DNA of 64,000 nt from Limnohabitans sp. 2KL-1 (GCF_003063435.1 NZ_NESL01000002.1:1-64000); one strand, 5' to 3'; positions 44,365 to 53,413 are shown, numbered from the stretch's first letter. The notes: generated by a model from the letters alone, not told the origin. Numbers and translations are program-made.

Positions 44365-45128
44365 GAGCTGCGTGGCAAAACCACCCACTGCCCATCGAGC
44401 GCGTGGATGCGGATGCGGTGATCGAAGACGGTTTCAATGGCGGCATGCGTCACGGCATCATGGCCAGCGCCGTGGTGCAACACCTGCCCTTGCGACATGA
44501 CCACGATGTCGTCGGCGTGCAAGGCCATGCCGATCTCGTGCAGCACGCTGACCACAGTGGTGCCTTGCGCCAACAGGCAATGCACCTGCTCCAGCCAATC
44601 GACCTGGTGCGGTGGGTCCAGATTGGCCAGGGGTTCGTCCATCAGCATGATGGATGCGTTGCCCGCCATGGCACGGGCCAGCAGCACGCGTTGGCGCTCA
44701 CCGCCGGACAATTCGCCCAGCGTGCGCTCGCGCCAATCCCAGGCTTGGGTGGCCTTCAGGGCAGCTTCGACCATCTGCGTGTCCAGCGCCGTGGGCGAAT
44801 CCAGCCAGCCTTGGTGCGGCAGACGACCCAGCATGGCCACGTCCCACACACGCAGGTCCAAGGTGCTGGTTTCACCCTGCCCCAGCCAGGACAGTTGCAC
44901 GGCCCGTTGCTGACGCGGCAAGCTTTCCAGAGACTGGCCTTGCCACCACACTTGACCGGTGTGCGGCAGCAAACCCGCCAGGGCTTTGAGCAAGCTGGAC
45001 TTGCCTGCGCCGTTGGGCCCCACCACACAGGTCCAGCGGCCCGCAGTGATGTGCAGGTCGATGTTTTTCAGCACACGCCTGTCGCCCAGCGTGGCGCTCA
45101 ATTGCCGGGTCTGCAGGGCGGCGGTCAT
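44361..45128 (-). CDS. btuD: vitamin B12 ABC importer ATP-binding protein
   Basis: The 255-residue ABC subunit has Walker A GPNGAGKSSL (37-46), signature LSGGERQR (140-147) and Walker B ending MLMDEP, followed by an H-loop (LHEIGMALHADD). It energises uptake through the BtuC permease. It overlaps btuC and cobQ by ATGA. The family also serves iron-siderophore uptake, but the riboswitch and neighbours favour cobalamin. A longer upstream frame with glycine-rich text is antisense-like noise within btuC. Confidence 0.92.
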   Translation of the reverse strand: MTAALQTRQLSATLGDRRVLKNIDLHITAGRWTCVVGPNGAGKSSLLKALAGLLPHTGQVWWQGQSLESLPRQQRAVQLSWLGQGETSTLDLRVWDVAMLGRLPHQGWLDSPTALDTQMVEAALKATQAWDWRERTLGELSGGERQRVLLARAMAGNASIMLMDEPLANLDPPHQVDWLEQVHCLLAQGTTVVSVLHEIGMALHADDIVVMSQGQVLHHGAGHDAVTHAAIETVFDHRIRIHALDGQWVVLPRSS

Positions 45129-46129
45129 GCACGGACTCCGGTGTCGGCATCGCGGTAGACACGCCACAGCAAATAGCCCCCACCCAGCACCGCTGTGAGC
45201 ACGCCCACAGGCAATTCTTGCGGCGCGAACAGCACACGGGCCAGCACGTCGGCCAGCACCAGCAAAGCCCCGCCCATGAGCGCCGACAAACCCAAGCGCC
45301 AGGCATGGGTGCAGCGCACCAGCGACCGCACCAAATGCGGCGCGGCCAAACCCACAAAGGCCACCAAACCGAGGTGCGCCACCGCCGCGCCCGTGGCCAG
45401 AGAAATCACCCCCACCAGCACCAGTCGCGCCAAAGCCAGTGGAACGCCCAGACTCTGCGCGGTGGATTCCCCCAAGGTGAGTGCATCCAGCACGCGGGCG
45501 AAGGCACAGGCCAACGCAACACAAAGCACCAGCACCACCGACAGGGTGAGGCAGGCGCTCCAACTGACAAAAGCGGTCGAGCCGAGCATGAAGCCCTGCA
45601 TGGCCTGCAAGACCTGAGGCTGCAGCAGCGAGATCAAGGACGTCACCGCGCCCAGCACCACCCCCACGACCACACCCGCCAGCAACAAGCGCAAGGTTTG
45701 CTGCACGCCGCGTGCCAAGAGCAGCGTGAGCACAACCGCCAACACCGCCCCGACAAAGGCCGCCCCCGTCAGACCCAGACCCAACCAGCCGCTCATGGCC
45801 CAGGCGCTGCCGCCCCACAAACTCCAATAAACGCCCACGCCCAACGATGCGCCCGAAGCACTGCCCAGCAAATACGGATCGGCCAGCGGGTTGCGAAACA
45901 AGCCTTGCGCCACCGCCCCGGCCAAGCCCAGCAAGGCCCCGCCCAACCAAGCGCCCAAGCTGCGCGGCAAACGGATGTCCCAGACGATCTGGCGCGACAC
46001 CGGGTCGGCGTCTACCAACCACCAGGCCTGCCAGCCTTGGCTGCCTGCGGCGGTGCCCAACAAAACCACAGCCCAACCCACAGCCAACAGCAGCAGCGCC
46101 CAGCGGGGTGCATTTGGACTTGCACTCAT
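45125..46129 (-). CDS. btuC: vitamin B12 ABC importer permease
   Basis: The 334-residue FecCD/BtuC-type permease has around ten hydrophobic helices (ALLLLAVGWAVVLLGTAAG, then SLGAWLGGALLGLAGAVAQGLF, and FVGLAAPHLVRSLV) with the conserved RNPLADPYLLG and RIPR-like VWDIRLPRSL elements. It forms a dimer bound to the ATPase encoded just downstream. ATGA overlaps on both sides indicate translational coupling. The gene family covers siderophores too; cobalamin is inferred from the operon. Confidence 0.93.
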   Translation of the reverse strand: MSASPNAPRWALLLLAVGWAVVLLGTAAGSQGWQAWWLVDADPVSRQIVWDIRLPRSLGAWLGGALLGLAGAVAQGLFRNPLADPYLLGSASGASLGVGVYWSLWGGSAWAMSGWLGLGLTGAAFVGAVLAVVLTLLLARGVQQTLRLLLAGVVVGVVLGAVTSLISLLQPQVLQAMQGFMLGSTAFVSWSACLTLSVVLVLCVALACAFARVLDALTLGESTAQSLGVPLALARLVLVGVISLATGAAVAHLGLVAFVGLAAPHLVRSLVRCTHAWRLGLSALMGGALLVLADVLARVLFAPQELPVGVLTAVLGGGYLLWRVYRDADTGVRA

Positions 46130-47130
46130 TTCACTGCCTCGGTGGGTCGGTTGTCCGCAGAAACCGGTGCCTCGGCTGCAGCACGGTTCAGGCAGTCGGC
46201 CATCAGCCGAGCGCCCTCGGCCATGCGCGGCCCGGCGCGCACCAGCATGTCCGATTCATCGGGTTTGAACACGCACAGGCGCTGGCCTTGCATGGCCCGC
46301 AAACGGCTCCAACCCGGGCGCTGCAGCATGCTGGCGCGGCTGCTGTCTCCCGCCATGATCACATCGGGCTGAGACTTCACCACCCATTCGGGGTTGACCT
46401 GAGGAAATGGCCCCATCGACGCAGGCAGAATGTTGGCCACCCCCATGCGCGTGAGGGTTTCGCCCATGAAAGACGATTCACTTGCGCCATAGGGCGCGGG
46501 GCTGACTTCAAAATAAACCCGCTGCTGCCTTGCACGGGCACTCAGCGATTGCACGGCCGCCTGCACGCCCAACTGAATCCCTTGCCAAACCCGGTCACTG
46601 TCTGCCGCAGGCACATGCAAGGCCTGGGCCACAGTGCGCAACACCCTTTGCGCGTCGGCGTGGTTGCGCGGCTCCAGGCGCAGCACCGTCAGGCCCAGCG
46701 CTTGCAAACGGTCCGCCCCGCGCGTCGAACCGGCGGCCAACACCAAGTCAGGCTTGAGCGACACGATGCGCTCAATGTTAGGGTCCAGCCCGCCGCCCAC
46801 ACGCGGCACGGCCTTGACCGACTCGGGCCAGTTGGAATAGCGGTCCAAACCCACCAGTTTGTGGCACTGATTCAAAGCACACACGGTTTCGGTGAGGGAG
46901 GGCAACAAACTCACGATGCGTTGCGGGGCTTGTGTGATTTCGACCTTGTGCTGGCGGTCGTCGAGCACGGTGAGGGCTTGTGCAGCTGGCACCCAGCCCA
47001 GCACACAGACGCACACAACGAACACGGCCCTGAGCACGGTTTTGAATGTGCAAGTCGATACGCCGGTGTGATCTTCAGCCCGATCGTTCAGCCGACGGGT
47101 TAGCCCCTGGCTTGTCGCCAAACTGCCCAT
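46126..47130 (-). CDS. btuF: cobalamin-binding periplasmic protein
   Basis: The 334-residue product has a signal peptide (VLRAVFVVCVCVLGWVPAAQA) after an N-terminal leader. A BtuF/FecB-type helical-backbone receptor follows: RIVSLLPSLTETVCALN, VGLDRYSNWPESVKAVPRVG, PNIERIVSLKPDLVLAAG, and LSARARQQRVYFEVSPAPYG. The start is at 47130; the stretch before the signal is 25-30 residues and may be a misassigned start. The gene overlaps btuC by ATGA, completing a BtuCDF set. A second receptor-like gene lies directly upstream. Confidence 0.9.
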   Translation of the reverse strand: MGSLATSQGLTRRLNDRAEDHTGVSTCTFKTVLRAVFVVCVCVLGWVPAAQALTVLDDRQHKVEITQAPQRIVSLLPSLTETVCALNQCHKLVGLDRYSNWPESVKAVPRVGGGLDPNIERIVSLKPDLVLAAGSTRGADRLQALGLTVLRLEPRNHADAQRVLRTVAQALHVPAADSDRVWQGIQLGVQAAVQSLSARARQQRVYFEVSPAPYGASESSFMGETLTRMGVANILPASMGPFPQVNPEWVVKSQPDVIMAGDSSRASMLQRPGWSRLRAMQGQRLCVFKPDESDMLVRAGPRMAEGARLMADCLNRAAAEAPVSADNRPTEAVK

Positions 47131-47146
47131 GCGAGTTTGCAAACAC

Positions 47147-47950
47147 TCAGCCATGGACCGCTTGCCATTGGCTGAAAATGCGGTGCAACTGCGCCACGCC
47201 ATCGGTCAAGGCCGCAGGCCCGGGCTGCAAAATATCGGCCGATTTGATTTCAAAAATCTGCCCGGTGCGCACGGCCGGCACATCTTGCCAACCGGGACGG
47301 GCTGCGACTTTTTCGGGACGGAACTTTTTACCGCACCACGAGCCGATGATGATGTCGGGCGCACGGTCAACGATGCTTTGCCCGTCGGCAATGATGCGGT
47401 CTTTGCCCAGCGATTGCACAGCCAACTCGGGAAAAATGTCATCGCCACCTGCGATGCCCATCAACTCCGACACCCAGCGAATGCCGCTGATGTGGGGCTC
47501 GTCCCACTCCTCAAAAAACACCTTGGGTCGGCGTCTGAACCCTGCAGCCCGTTGCGCGATCGCATCCAGTTCAGCACGCATGGCCTGCAGCTTGACCAAG
47601 CCCTGCTCAGCCTGCCCCACCATGGCCGCAACCTGGTACAGCATGGAAAAAATTTCCTGCACGCTGCGCTGGTTGAAAACCGTGACCTGCACACCGGCCT
47701 TGATCAACAGGGCGGCGATATCGGCCTGCAAGTCCGAAAACCCAAAAACACAATCGGGCTTGAGCGCCAGAATCTTGTCGATCTTGGCGCTCAAGAATGC
47801 ACTGACCTTGGGCTTTTCTTCACGGGCCCGGCGCGGGCGCACTGTGTAGCCCGAGATGCCCACGATGCGCGCCTCCTGCCCCAGCAGGTACAGCCACTCG
47901 GTCGTCTCCTCGGTCAGGCAAACGATGCGTTGGGGCAAAAGGTCTTGCAT
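47147..47950 (-). CDS. second BtuF-like receptor without signal peptide
   Basis: The 267-residue protein is related to BtuF-type metal/cobalamin receptors. It shows RIVCLTEETTEWLYLLGQEARIVGIS, KIDKILALKPDCVFGFSD, and VFFEEWDEPHISGIRWVSELMGIAGGDDIF. It has no signal peptide at its N-terminus (MQDLLPQRIV), so it is probably cytosolic unless the start is misplaced. The btuB stop is 13 bp upstream and the BtuF gene 17 bp downstream. Homologues are often annotated cobalamin-binding protein. A role in handling or sensing corrinoids inside the cell is a guess. Confidence 0.82.
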   Translation of the reverse strand: MQDLLPQRIVCLTEETTEWLYLLGQEARIVGISGYTVRPRRAREEKPKVSAFLSAKIDKILALKPDCVFGFSDLQADIAALLIKAGVQVTVFNQRSVQEIFSMLYQVAAMVGQAEQGLVKLQAMRAELDAIAQRAAGFRRRPKVFFEEWDEPHISGIRWVSELMGIAGGDDIFPELAVQSLGKDRIIADGQSIVDRAPDIIIGSWCGKKFRPEKVAARPGWQDVPAVRTGQIFEIKSADILQPGPAALTDGVAQLHRIFSQWQAVHG

Positions 47951-47963
47951 GGGCTGGGGCCGA

Positions 47964-49832
47964 TCAGTGTTTCATTTTCCAGCTCAGGCCCAACGTGGTG
48001 GTGCGTGGCAGCTGGTTGTAGCCATAGGCGGTTTGGTAGCGGCTGTCGGTCGCGTTTTCCACGCGGCCGTACAGCGTCCATTCCCGGCTCAGGCTGTAGC
48101 GGGCGGTCAGGTCCAGCAAGGTGTTGCTGGGCAAGCCGGGCTTGCCTTCGATGTCGGGGCGTGCCCTGGTGTAACGCGCACTGCCGCCCAGCGTCAACAA
48201 GCCCAAGGCCTGCGACACCGACACCGAGGCCAGGGTCTTGGCACGACGCACCAGCTGCTGGCCCGTGGCTTCGTTCACCGGGTCTTGCAGCGACAAGCTG
48301 GCGCGCAAATCGGTCATGTGAAAGCGGCCGCTGTAGCTGGTTTCCAGGCCCTGGTTTTTGACGCGGCTGACGTTGCTGAACTGCCACGTGCCCATGTCGT
48401 ACAAAAGCAGGTCTTTGGTGAGCGACGAGAACCAGGTCGAGCGCAGGCGGTGTGGCCCTTGTGCCCACTGCACGCCCGCCTCACGCGTGCTGGCGGTTTC
48501 CGGACGCAGATCGGGGTTGCCGCTGTAGGGGTCAAACAAATACCCCAGCGGCGGCATGTTGAAGGCCGTGGCATGGCTGGCAATCAACTTCCACTGCGCA
48601 TCCAGGTCATAGCCATAACCCAGATACACCGAGTCTTTGGCCGACATGCCATCGACATCGTCGCGCCGCAAATTGAACTGCAAGTTGTGCGCTGCACGCT
48701 TGTAAACCACGCCGCCGTAAACCGCATTCGCTTTGCGTTCACGCGACAAGCCGGACACGCCATCGGTGGCCATGTCGATGCCCTGCGTCTGGTGGTCCAA
48801 GCCGGCCGACAAGACCATGGAGGGCAAGTCAAACTGGTGCGTCCACGACGTCCTGCGGGTGCGCGTTTGGGCCTGCGTGGTGAACGAGTAGCTGCCCACG
48901 GTGTCGGTGTCGTTGCGCTCTTTGGCGTCGGAGTAATTCAAACGGGTAGACCACTGCGGCCCCAGCCGACCCGACCAGTAAAGCGTGTGGCTGTCGAGCT
49001 GGGTGCGGCCTTGGTGCACGTCGGTGGGGGCAGAAAAACTGCCCGGCACGTCGTAGTCAAAGCGCCCATTGAAATGGGTCGAGCGCAAGCCCAGCTTGTG
49101 TTCGGGACTGAATTTGTAGGACAGGTCGAGCGCGTGGTTGTCGTTGCGGTAGGCGTCGGCATCGGGGTTGGCGTTGAGCGTTTGCGACAGGTTGGCCGCG
49201 TTGATGCCATCCGTACGCATGCGCCCCACCGAGACCGCATAAGCCAATGGCCCGGCTGCGCCGCTGGTTCCCGCGCTCCAGCGCTGACTGCCCTGCGAGC
49301 CACGCTCGGCGCTGGCGTAGACCGTGGGCTGACCCTGCCCTTGACGGGTGAACACCTGGATCACACCGCCCACCGCACCACTGCCGTGAATGGCCGAGAC
49401 ATTGCCGCGCACGATTTCAATGCGGTCCACCTGGTCCAGCATGATGTGTTCCAGGCTCACAGCGCCCGTGGTGTCTTGTTTGGTGACGGGCACGCCATCG
49501 ACCAGCACCAACACCTGCAAGGACGCCGCACCGCGCAAGAAAGCCGTGGCCTGCCCGCCTCGGCCCCCGCTTTGGGTGAACTGGAAACCGGCCTCGCGCG
49601 CGAGCAAGGTGGGCAGGTCCAGCACCTGCGACTGCTCAATGGCATCACGCCCGAGCACCGTGGTGTGGGGCAGAACGTCGGTCAGAATTTGCTCGGTGCG
49701 GCTGGCGGTGACCACGATTTCACCGGCCGTGGTTTGCGCCAGCACAGCGCTGGTGGCCAGAGACAGCAAGGACAATGCAGGTGCGAAAAGTACGGGCGCA
49801 GATCGGCGCGCGCGAAGGGAATAGTTTTTCAT
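47964..49832 (-). CDS. btuB: TonB-dependent vitamin B12 receptor
   Basis: The 622-residue outer-membrane protein has a signal peptide (residues 1-32), a TonB-box region GEIVVTASRTEQ, and a plug domain (LPTLLAREAGFQFTQSGG, FLRGAASLQVLVLVDGVPV, RIEIVRGNVSAIHGSGAVGGVIQVF). A 22-strand barrel ends in GLSWKMKH, close to the usual aromatic C-terminus. It takes up cobalamin with energy from TonB. A cobalamin riboswitch stands in its leader, which strongly supports the substrate. The start at 49832 is chosen for the signal peptide. Confidence 0.95.
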   Translation of the reverse strand: MKNYSLRARRSAPVLFAPALSLLSLATSAVLAQTTAGEIVVTASRTEQILTDVLPHTTVLGRDAIEQSQVLDLPTLLAREAGFQFTQSGGRGGQATAFLRGAASLQVLVLVDGVPVTKQDTTGAVSLEHIMLDQVDRIEIVRGNVSAIHGSGAVGGVIQVFTRQGQGQPTVYASAERGSQGSQRWSAGTSGAAGPLAYAVSVGRMRTDGINAANLSQTLNANPDADAYRNDNHALDLSYKFSPEHKLGLRSTHFNGRFDYDVPGSFSAPTDVHQGRTQLDSHTLYWSGRLGPQWSTRLNYSDAKERNDTDTVGSYSFTTQAQTRTRRTSWTHQFDLPSMVLSAGLDHQTQGIDMATDGVSGLSRERKANAVYGGVVYKRAAHNLQFNLRRDDVDGMSAKDSVYLGYGYDLDAQWKLIASHATAFNMPPLGYLFDPYSGNPDLRPETASTREAGVQWAQGPHRLRSTWFSSLTKDLLLYDMGTWQFSNVSRVKNQGLETSYSGRFHMTDLRASLSLQDPVNEATGQQLVRRAKTLASVSVSQALGLLTLGGSARYTRARPDIEGKPGLPSNTLLDLTARYSLSREWTLYGRVENATDSRYQTAYGYNQLPRTTTLGLSWKMKH

Positions 49833-49917
49833 GAGAAACAAACAAGTCAAACGCCCTCACCGCCTTCCCCGACAGTGCATGGGCTTTACGACCTGTCTTG
49901 CGACAGGTCACCTTGTT

Positions 49918-50130
49918 GGCCGGTATCCGGGCTGACAGAGCGGCTTTCACCACCTTCCCAGTCGCCTGTTTCAGGGCAGCCAGTGGTTTGAGATGAAAGC
50001 TGGATTTTTGAGTGAACAAAAACCCGTCTGCTTACCGTTGCGGGGGCAGCGCAGGTTAGGTGGGCCTTGTCGGCTTGTCCCTCCTGCTTCCCGTTGAACT
50101 GCGCACCCTGAACAGGCAGCGCGAGCACCA
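49918..50130 (-). promoter_or_regulatory. cobalamin riboswitch upstream of btuB
   Basis: The minus strand holds the conserved blocks in order. AACGGGAAGC lies near 50086-50095, then the B12 box GCTGCCCCCGCAACGGTAA near 50035-50053, GAAGGTGGTGAAAGCC around 49942-49957, and the closing CAGCCCGGATACCGGCC at 49918-49934. The leader start near 50130 (TGGTGC) pairs with the closing segment. Adenosylcobalamin binding is expected to shut down btuB translation or transcription, and the linked uptake and cobQ genes with it. Confidence 0.95.
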
Positions 50131-50231
50131 ACAATCTTTATTCTAGGCGCAAAGCTGTCTGTAAACCTACAAAATCAGTGGCTTGAGGGCCGCACGCCCT
50201 ACAATGGTGCTCTTACTTTTCCCTGTATGCC

Positions 50232-50459
50232 ATGGCCCATTCCAACACCATCGATCAAATTGCCGAGCGTGTGGATCACTTGCTGCTGCGTCATGAAGAG
50301 CTTCAGCGCACCAACGCTTTGCTGACCCAGCAAGTGCAGGCGCTGAGTCTGGAACGCGATCAACTCAAGTCTCGCTTGGCCGCGGCCAGAGCCCGAGTGG
50401 ATGCACTCATCGAGCGCCTGCCCGTCGCCGCCCCCGCTTCACCTGAGGCCACCGCATGA
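50232..50459 (+). CDS. zapB: ZapB-like coiled-coil cell division protein
   Basis: The 75-residue protein is almost entirely one coiled coil with leucine heptads (IAERVDHLLLRHEELQR, ALLTQQVQALSLERDQLK, ARARVDALIERL). It matches the TIGR02449-like ZapB group found before zapA in beta-proteobacteria. In Escherichia coli ZapB connects ZapA-FtsZ rings to MatP. It overlaps zapA by ATGA (50456-50459). The conserved 6S RNA lies downstream. Confidence 0.85.
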   Translation: MAHSNTIDQIAERVDHLLLRHEELQRTNALLTQQVQALSLERDQLKSRLAAARARVDALIERLPVAAPASPEATA

Positions 50460-50773
50460 GCAACCAACAAATCGACGTTCAAATCATGGGCCAAAGCTAC
50501 ATTCTGGGTTGCCCAGAAGGTGGTCAAGAGCGACTGCTCGATGCCGTGCGCAAGGTCGACGAGGCGATGTGCAAAATCCGTGATGCGGGCAAAATCAAGG
50601 CCCGCGACCGCATCGCCGTGCTGGCGGCACTGAACCTGGCCTTCGAGCAAACGCCAGCCAGCCCGGCCGTCACGACGGCCCACACGGAAGACGAGATGCC
50701 CCTGATGCACAGGCACGCTTGGCGCAGCTGCTGCAGCGCCTTGACGGTGTCATCAAAAACGACGGTCAATTGA
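50456..50773 (+). CDS. zapA: cell division protein ZapA, frameshifted C-terminus
   Basis: The first 70 residues are a normal ZapA dimer domain (VQIMGQSYILGCPEGGQERLL, VRKVDEAMCKIRDAG, then RDRIAVLAALNLAFE). After residue 80 the frame turns into unrelated text (EMPLMHRHAWRSCC) and stops at 50773. The other frame from 50695 encodes DAPDAQARLAQLLQRLDGVI and KNDGQLI, ending at 50778. That is the C-terminal pattern expected for ZapA. A missing G near 50695 would restore it. This could be a real mutation or a sequence error. The tail helps tetramerisation, so function may be altered. Confidence 0.88.
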   Translation: MSNQQIDVQIMGQSYILGCPEGGQERLLDAVRKVDEAMCKIRDAGKIKARDRIAVLAALNLAFEQTPASPAVTTAHTEDEMPLMHRHAWRSCCSALTVSSKTTVN

Positions 50774-50837
50774 TCTGAACACGAGGGTGTTGCGCTTGCG
50801 ACCGCAGGCGTGCGCGATAAGCCCCTACAATCACCTT

Positions 50838-51010
50838 CGTCTGCGGTGCATGCCGGGCTTTATATTTCCTTGAACCAATGCTCTTAGAGCCCGGGCTTGG
50901 TACATTGGCTGGTGAGCGTGATCATCTCGCGTCAGATGAACCCAACGCCAGTCTGCCCTCGCCCACCTGAACCCCGGTTCAGGATGCCGGTCCGGTGGCA
51001 CTCGCAGACA
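50838..51010 (+). ncRNA. ssrS: 6S RNA
   Basis: The position after zapA is the standard place of ssrS in proteobacteria. The ends pair: TCTGCG near 50840 with CGCAGA near 51003, and flanking GGTGC with GGCAC. Inside lie CTTGAACC and a late CCTGAACC/GGTTCAGG hairpin (50966-50983), as in beta-proteobacterial 6S RNA, with an internal open bubble. A TACAAT -10 box lies at 50826-50831 just upstream. 6S RNA binds sigma70 polymerase in stationary phase. Ends are approximate. Confidence 0.88.
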
Positions 51011-51039
51011 CCTTCCCTTTTTTGAATCCCACATCCCCC

Positions 51040-51855
51040 ATGATCATCGAACCTCTGCTGTTGGCCGAATTGGCCGTTCTTGGCCTTTGCACCGGTTTCT
51101 TGGCAGGACTTTTGGGCATTGGCGGCGGCATGATCATGGTGCCGTTTTTGACGTACTTGCTGGGTGCGCGCGGCGTCAGCCCCGACCTGGCGGTCAAGAT
51201 GGCGATTGCCACATCCATGGCCACCATCATTTTCACCAGCGTCTCCAGCGTGCGTGCCCACCACAAGAAAAAAGCCGTGCGTTGGGACCTGGTCAAAGGT
51301 CTGGCGCCAGGCATTGTGATCGGCAGCCTGATTGGCAGCATGGGCATTTTTGCGTTTGCCAAAGGCACTTATCTGGCCTTGTTCTTTGCGCTGTTTGTGG
51401 GCTTTTCAGCCACGCAAATGTTCCTGGACAAAAAGCCCGCGCCCTCGCGCCAGGTGCCAGGCTTTTCCGGCCTGCTCGGTGCAGGCGGCTTGATTGGCTT
51501 GCTGTCGGGTCTGGTGGGGGCTGGCGGCGGTTTCATCAGCGTGCCTTTCATGGCCTGGTGCAATGTGGCCATTCACAATGCGGTGGCCACCAGTGCGGCC
51601 TTGGGCTTTCCGATTGCGCTGGCCAACGTGGCCGGTTACATCGTGAGCGGTCAGAATGTGCAGAATCTGCCCGCTTACAGCTTTGGCTACTTGTGGTTGC
51701 CAGCTTTGGTGGTGATTGCACTGTGCAGTGTCTTCATGGCTCCTGTAGGGGCGGCGACAGCCCACAAGCTGCCGGTCAAGCAACTCAAGCGCGTGTTTGC
51801 CAGCGTGCTGTACCTGCTGGCCGCTTACATGCTTTACAAAGGTCTGGCGGCCTGA
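51040..51855 (+). CDS. TSUP/TauE-family sulfite exporter-like permease
   Basis: The 271-residue protein has two DUF81 halves with the motif GLLGIGGGMIMVPFLTYL (near residue 22) and its repeat GLVGAGGGFISVPFMAWC, plus about eight transmembrane helices. Such proteins export organosulfur anions or sulfite. The start at 51040 is chosen because an upstream frame would overlap the 6S RNA. No sulfonate genes are adjacent. Confidence 0.92.
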   Translation: MIIEPLLLAELAVLGLCTGFLAGLLGIGGGMIMVPFLTYLLGARGVSPDLAVKMAIATSMATIIFTSVSSVRAHHKKKAVRWDLVKGLAPGIVIGSLIGSMGIFAFAKGTYLALFFALFVGFSATQMFLDKKPAPSRQVPGFSGLLGAGGLIGLLSGLVGAGGGFISVPFMAWCNVAIHNAVATSAALGFPIALANVAGYIVSGQNVQNLPAYSFGYLWLPALVVIALCSVFMAPVGAATAHKLPVKQLKRVFASVLYLLAAYMLYKGLAA

Positions 51856-51889
51856 AGCACCTTTGGCCGCGCCGATGGCGGCTGGCCAA

Positions 51890-52633
51890 TCAGTGCAGTG
51901 CGATGCTGCCCGAGATGTTCACCACCACGCGTGACTTGCCTGCCACCGTCGGCACGGGTGCAGGCGCGGCATCCATTTGTGCCATGGCCATGCGTGGCAT
52001 GACCATGCTTTCGCCCGCCTCCTGCGCTGTGACGCGCACTTCCCTCAGGGTGTAGGCCACAAAGCCGAACTGCTTCGTCAGGGCTTGCGCTTTGCTCTGA
52101 AAGCGCGCCACCGCTTCGGCCTGAATGCGCGCTTCGGCGGCACTTTTCTGGTCCGGGCTCAGCCGCCAATCGATGTTCGACACCGTCAACTCTTGCAGGC
52201 GCGAGGCCAGCGTCGCGATTTGCTCGCCATCGCGGCCCTGCAAGACCAGTTGTGCAGAGCCCACCCAAGCGCTGATTTTCCCGTCACGGCCGTAACGCGG
52301 TGACACATTCATTTCACCCGTGCTCACCTCCAAGGCCCCGGTCTTGGCCATGGGCGTGGCCACGGCCAAAGCGGCAGCCAACACAGCATTGAGCTGCTTT
52401 TGAACTGCGGGGGCTTGCAAGCCCTCTTTTTGAACCGACAGGCTGATCACCAACCAGTCTTGCGGCACATCGGTCTGGGCCAATGCACTCAAATGCAGCA
52501 CTTGGTGCAGCGCTGCTGCGGCATGTGCTGCGTGAGGTGCGGGGCTGGAAACACTTTGCGCCTGCACGGAAACAACAGGCAGGGCCAGTGCCGTCATCAG
52601 GGCAACCATCGAGGGGGTTCGAATCAGTGTCAT
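51890..52633 (-). CDS. SIMPL domain (DUF541) periplasmic protein
   Basis: The 247-residue product has a signal peptide (MVALMTALALPVVSVQAQ). A SIMPL domain follows: ALAQTDVPQDWLVISLSVQKEG, a long helix, then LEVSTGEMNVSPRYGRDGKISAWVGSAQLVLQ and AEARIQAEAVARFQSKAQAL. Family members such as BP26 or YggE act in the envelope under oxidative stress. The start at 52633 is chosen for the signal peptide. The gene faces the TSUP gene and is followed in the same orientation by no clear partner. Confidence 0.88.
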   Translation of the reverse strand: MTLIRTPSMVALMTALALPVVSVQAQSVSSPAPHAAHAAAALHQVLHLSALAQTDVPQDWLVISLSVQKEGLQAPAVQKQLNAVLAAALAVATPMAKTGALEVSTGEMNVSPRYGRDGKISAWVGSAQLVLQGRDGEQIATLASRLQELTVSNIDWRLSPDQKSAAEARIQAEAVARFQSKAQALTKQFGFVAYTLREVRVTAQEAGESMVMPRMAMAQMDAAPAPVPTVAGKSRVVVNISGSIALH

Positions 52634-52735
52634 GGGGAGTCTTTCGAAAACGTGAGGCAAAACCATCTTGCACGGACCATTTCGATTGTGAACGCCCGGC
52701 CGGGTCTGCATCGTCCTTCATGCGGCGCTTTGGTT

Positions 52736-53413
52736 TCAGGGTGTAACGCACCATGGGGCTTGATCGTGCACCAGTCCCATCCACAAGGCCCAAGCCGACA
52801 CGGCAGACAGCGCCAGGCCCGCCACGCGCATGCCCCAGGCCCCGTCACCCAGTGTCTGCATGCGCAAGAACAGCCACGGCCCGGCCCACAGGCTGAGGCT
52901 GCTGCCCAATGCGAACAAAGCCATGGTGGCCGCCCCCTCCACAGGCTGACTGGTCAGAGCAGCCACCATCAAGGCCGAGTACAACAAGCCGCAGGGCATC
53001 AAGGCCCACAGCCCGCCCACCATCCAGGGCGCGGCGCGGCCCCAACGGGTATTGAAGGCCCGCACCCGGGCCCACAAACGACGTGCCGCACCATCCAGCC
53101 ACACGGGTTGCCGCGCCTGCAGCATGAGCAAAAGTCCCAAAGCAAAGGCCGCCAAGTGCAGCAATGTCCAGACCGGGCGGATGGCAGCCGACTGCGTGGT
53201 CAACCAGCCCAAGCCCTGCACACTGGCGGCAGCCAAAGCGCCTAGCAGTGAATAACCGCCCAAGCGACCCAGCTGAAAAGCCAGCAAGGCCTGAGCCCGC
53301 CGCGCACCGGCCACCTGACCCAGGCCCGCGCAGGCCGCACCGCACATGGCCACGCAGTGTGGCCCGCCCAGCACCCCCATCATCAAGGCCGTGATGGCCA
53401 AAGAACTTTGCAT
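52736..53413 (-). CDS. TauE/SafE-family membrane protein near the cbb3 genes
   Basis: The 225-residue protein has six to seven helices and the motifs LGGPHCVAMCGAACAGLG and GLWALMPCGLLYSALMVAAL. Their paired cysteine and histidine residues recall the urease-accessory UreH-like proteins linked to copper supply of cbb3 oxidase. In many Burkholderiales this gene lies with ccoI, ccoS and hemN, so copper handling is a fair guess. The start at 53413 fits the first membrane helix. Confidence 0.85.
   Translation of the reverse strand: MQSSLAITALMMGVLGGPHCVAMCGAACAGLGQVAGARRAQALLAFQLGRLGGYSLLGALAAASVQGLGWLTTQSAAIRPVWTLLHLAAFALGLLLMLQARQPVWLDGAARRLWARVRAFNTRWGRAAPWMVGGLWALMPCGLLYSALMVAALTSQPVEGAATMALFALGSSLSLWAGPWLFLRMQTLGDGAWGMRVAGLALSAVSAWALWMGLVHDQAPWCVTP

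Noticed and set aside
44361-46076. 571-residue reading that joins the ATPase with btuC sequence
   Set aside because: The first 300 codons are glycine-rich noise in the other frame of btuC; the real ATPase starts at 45128.
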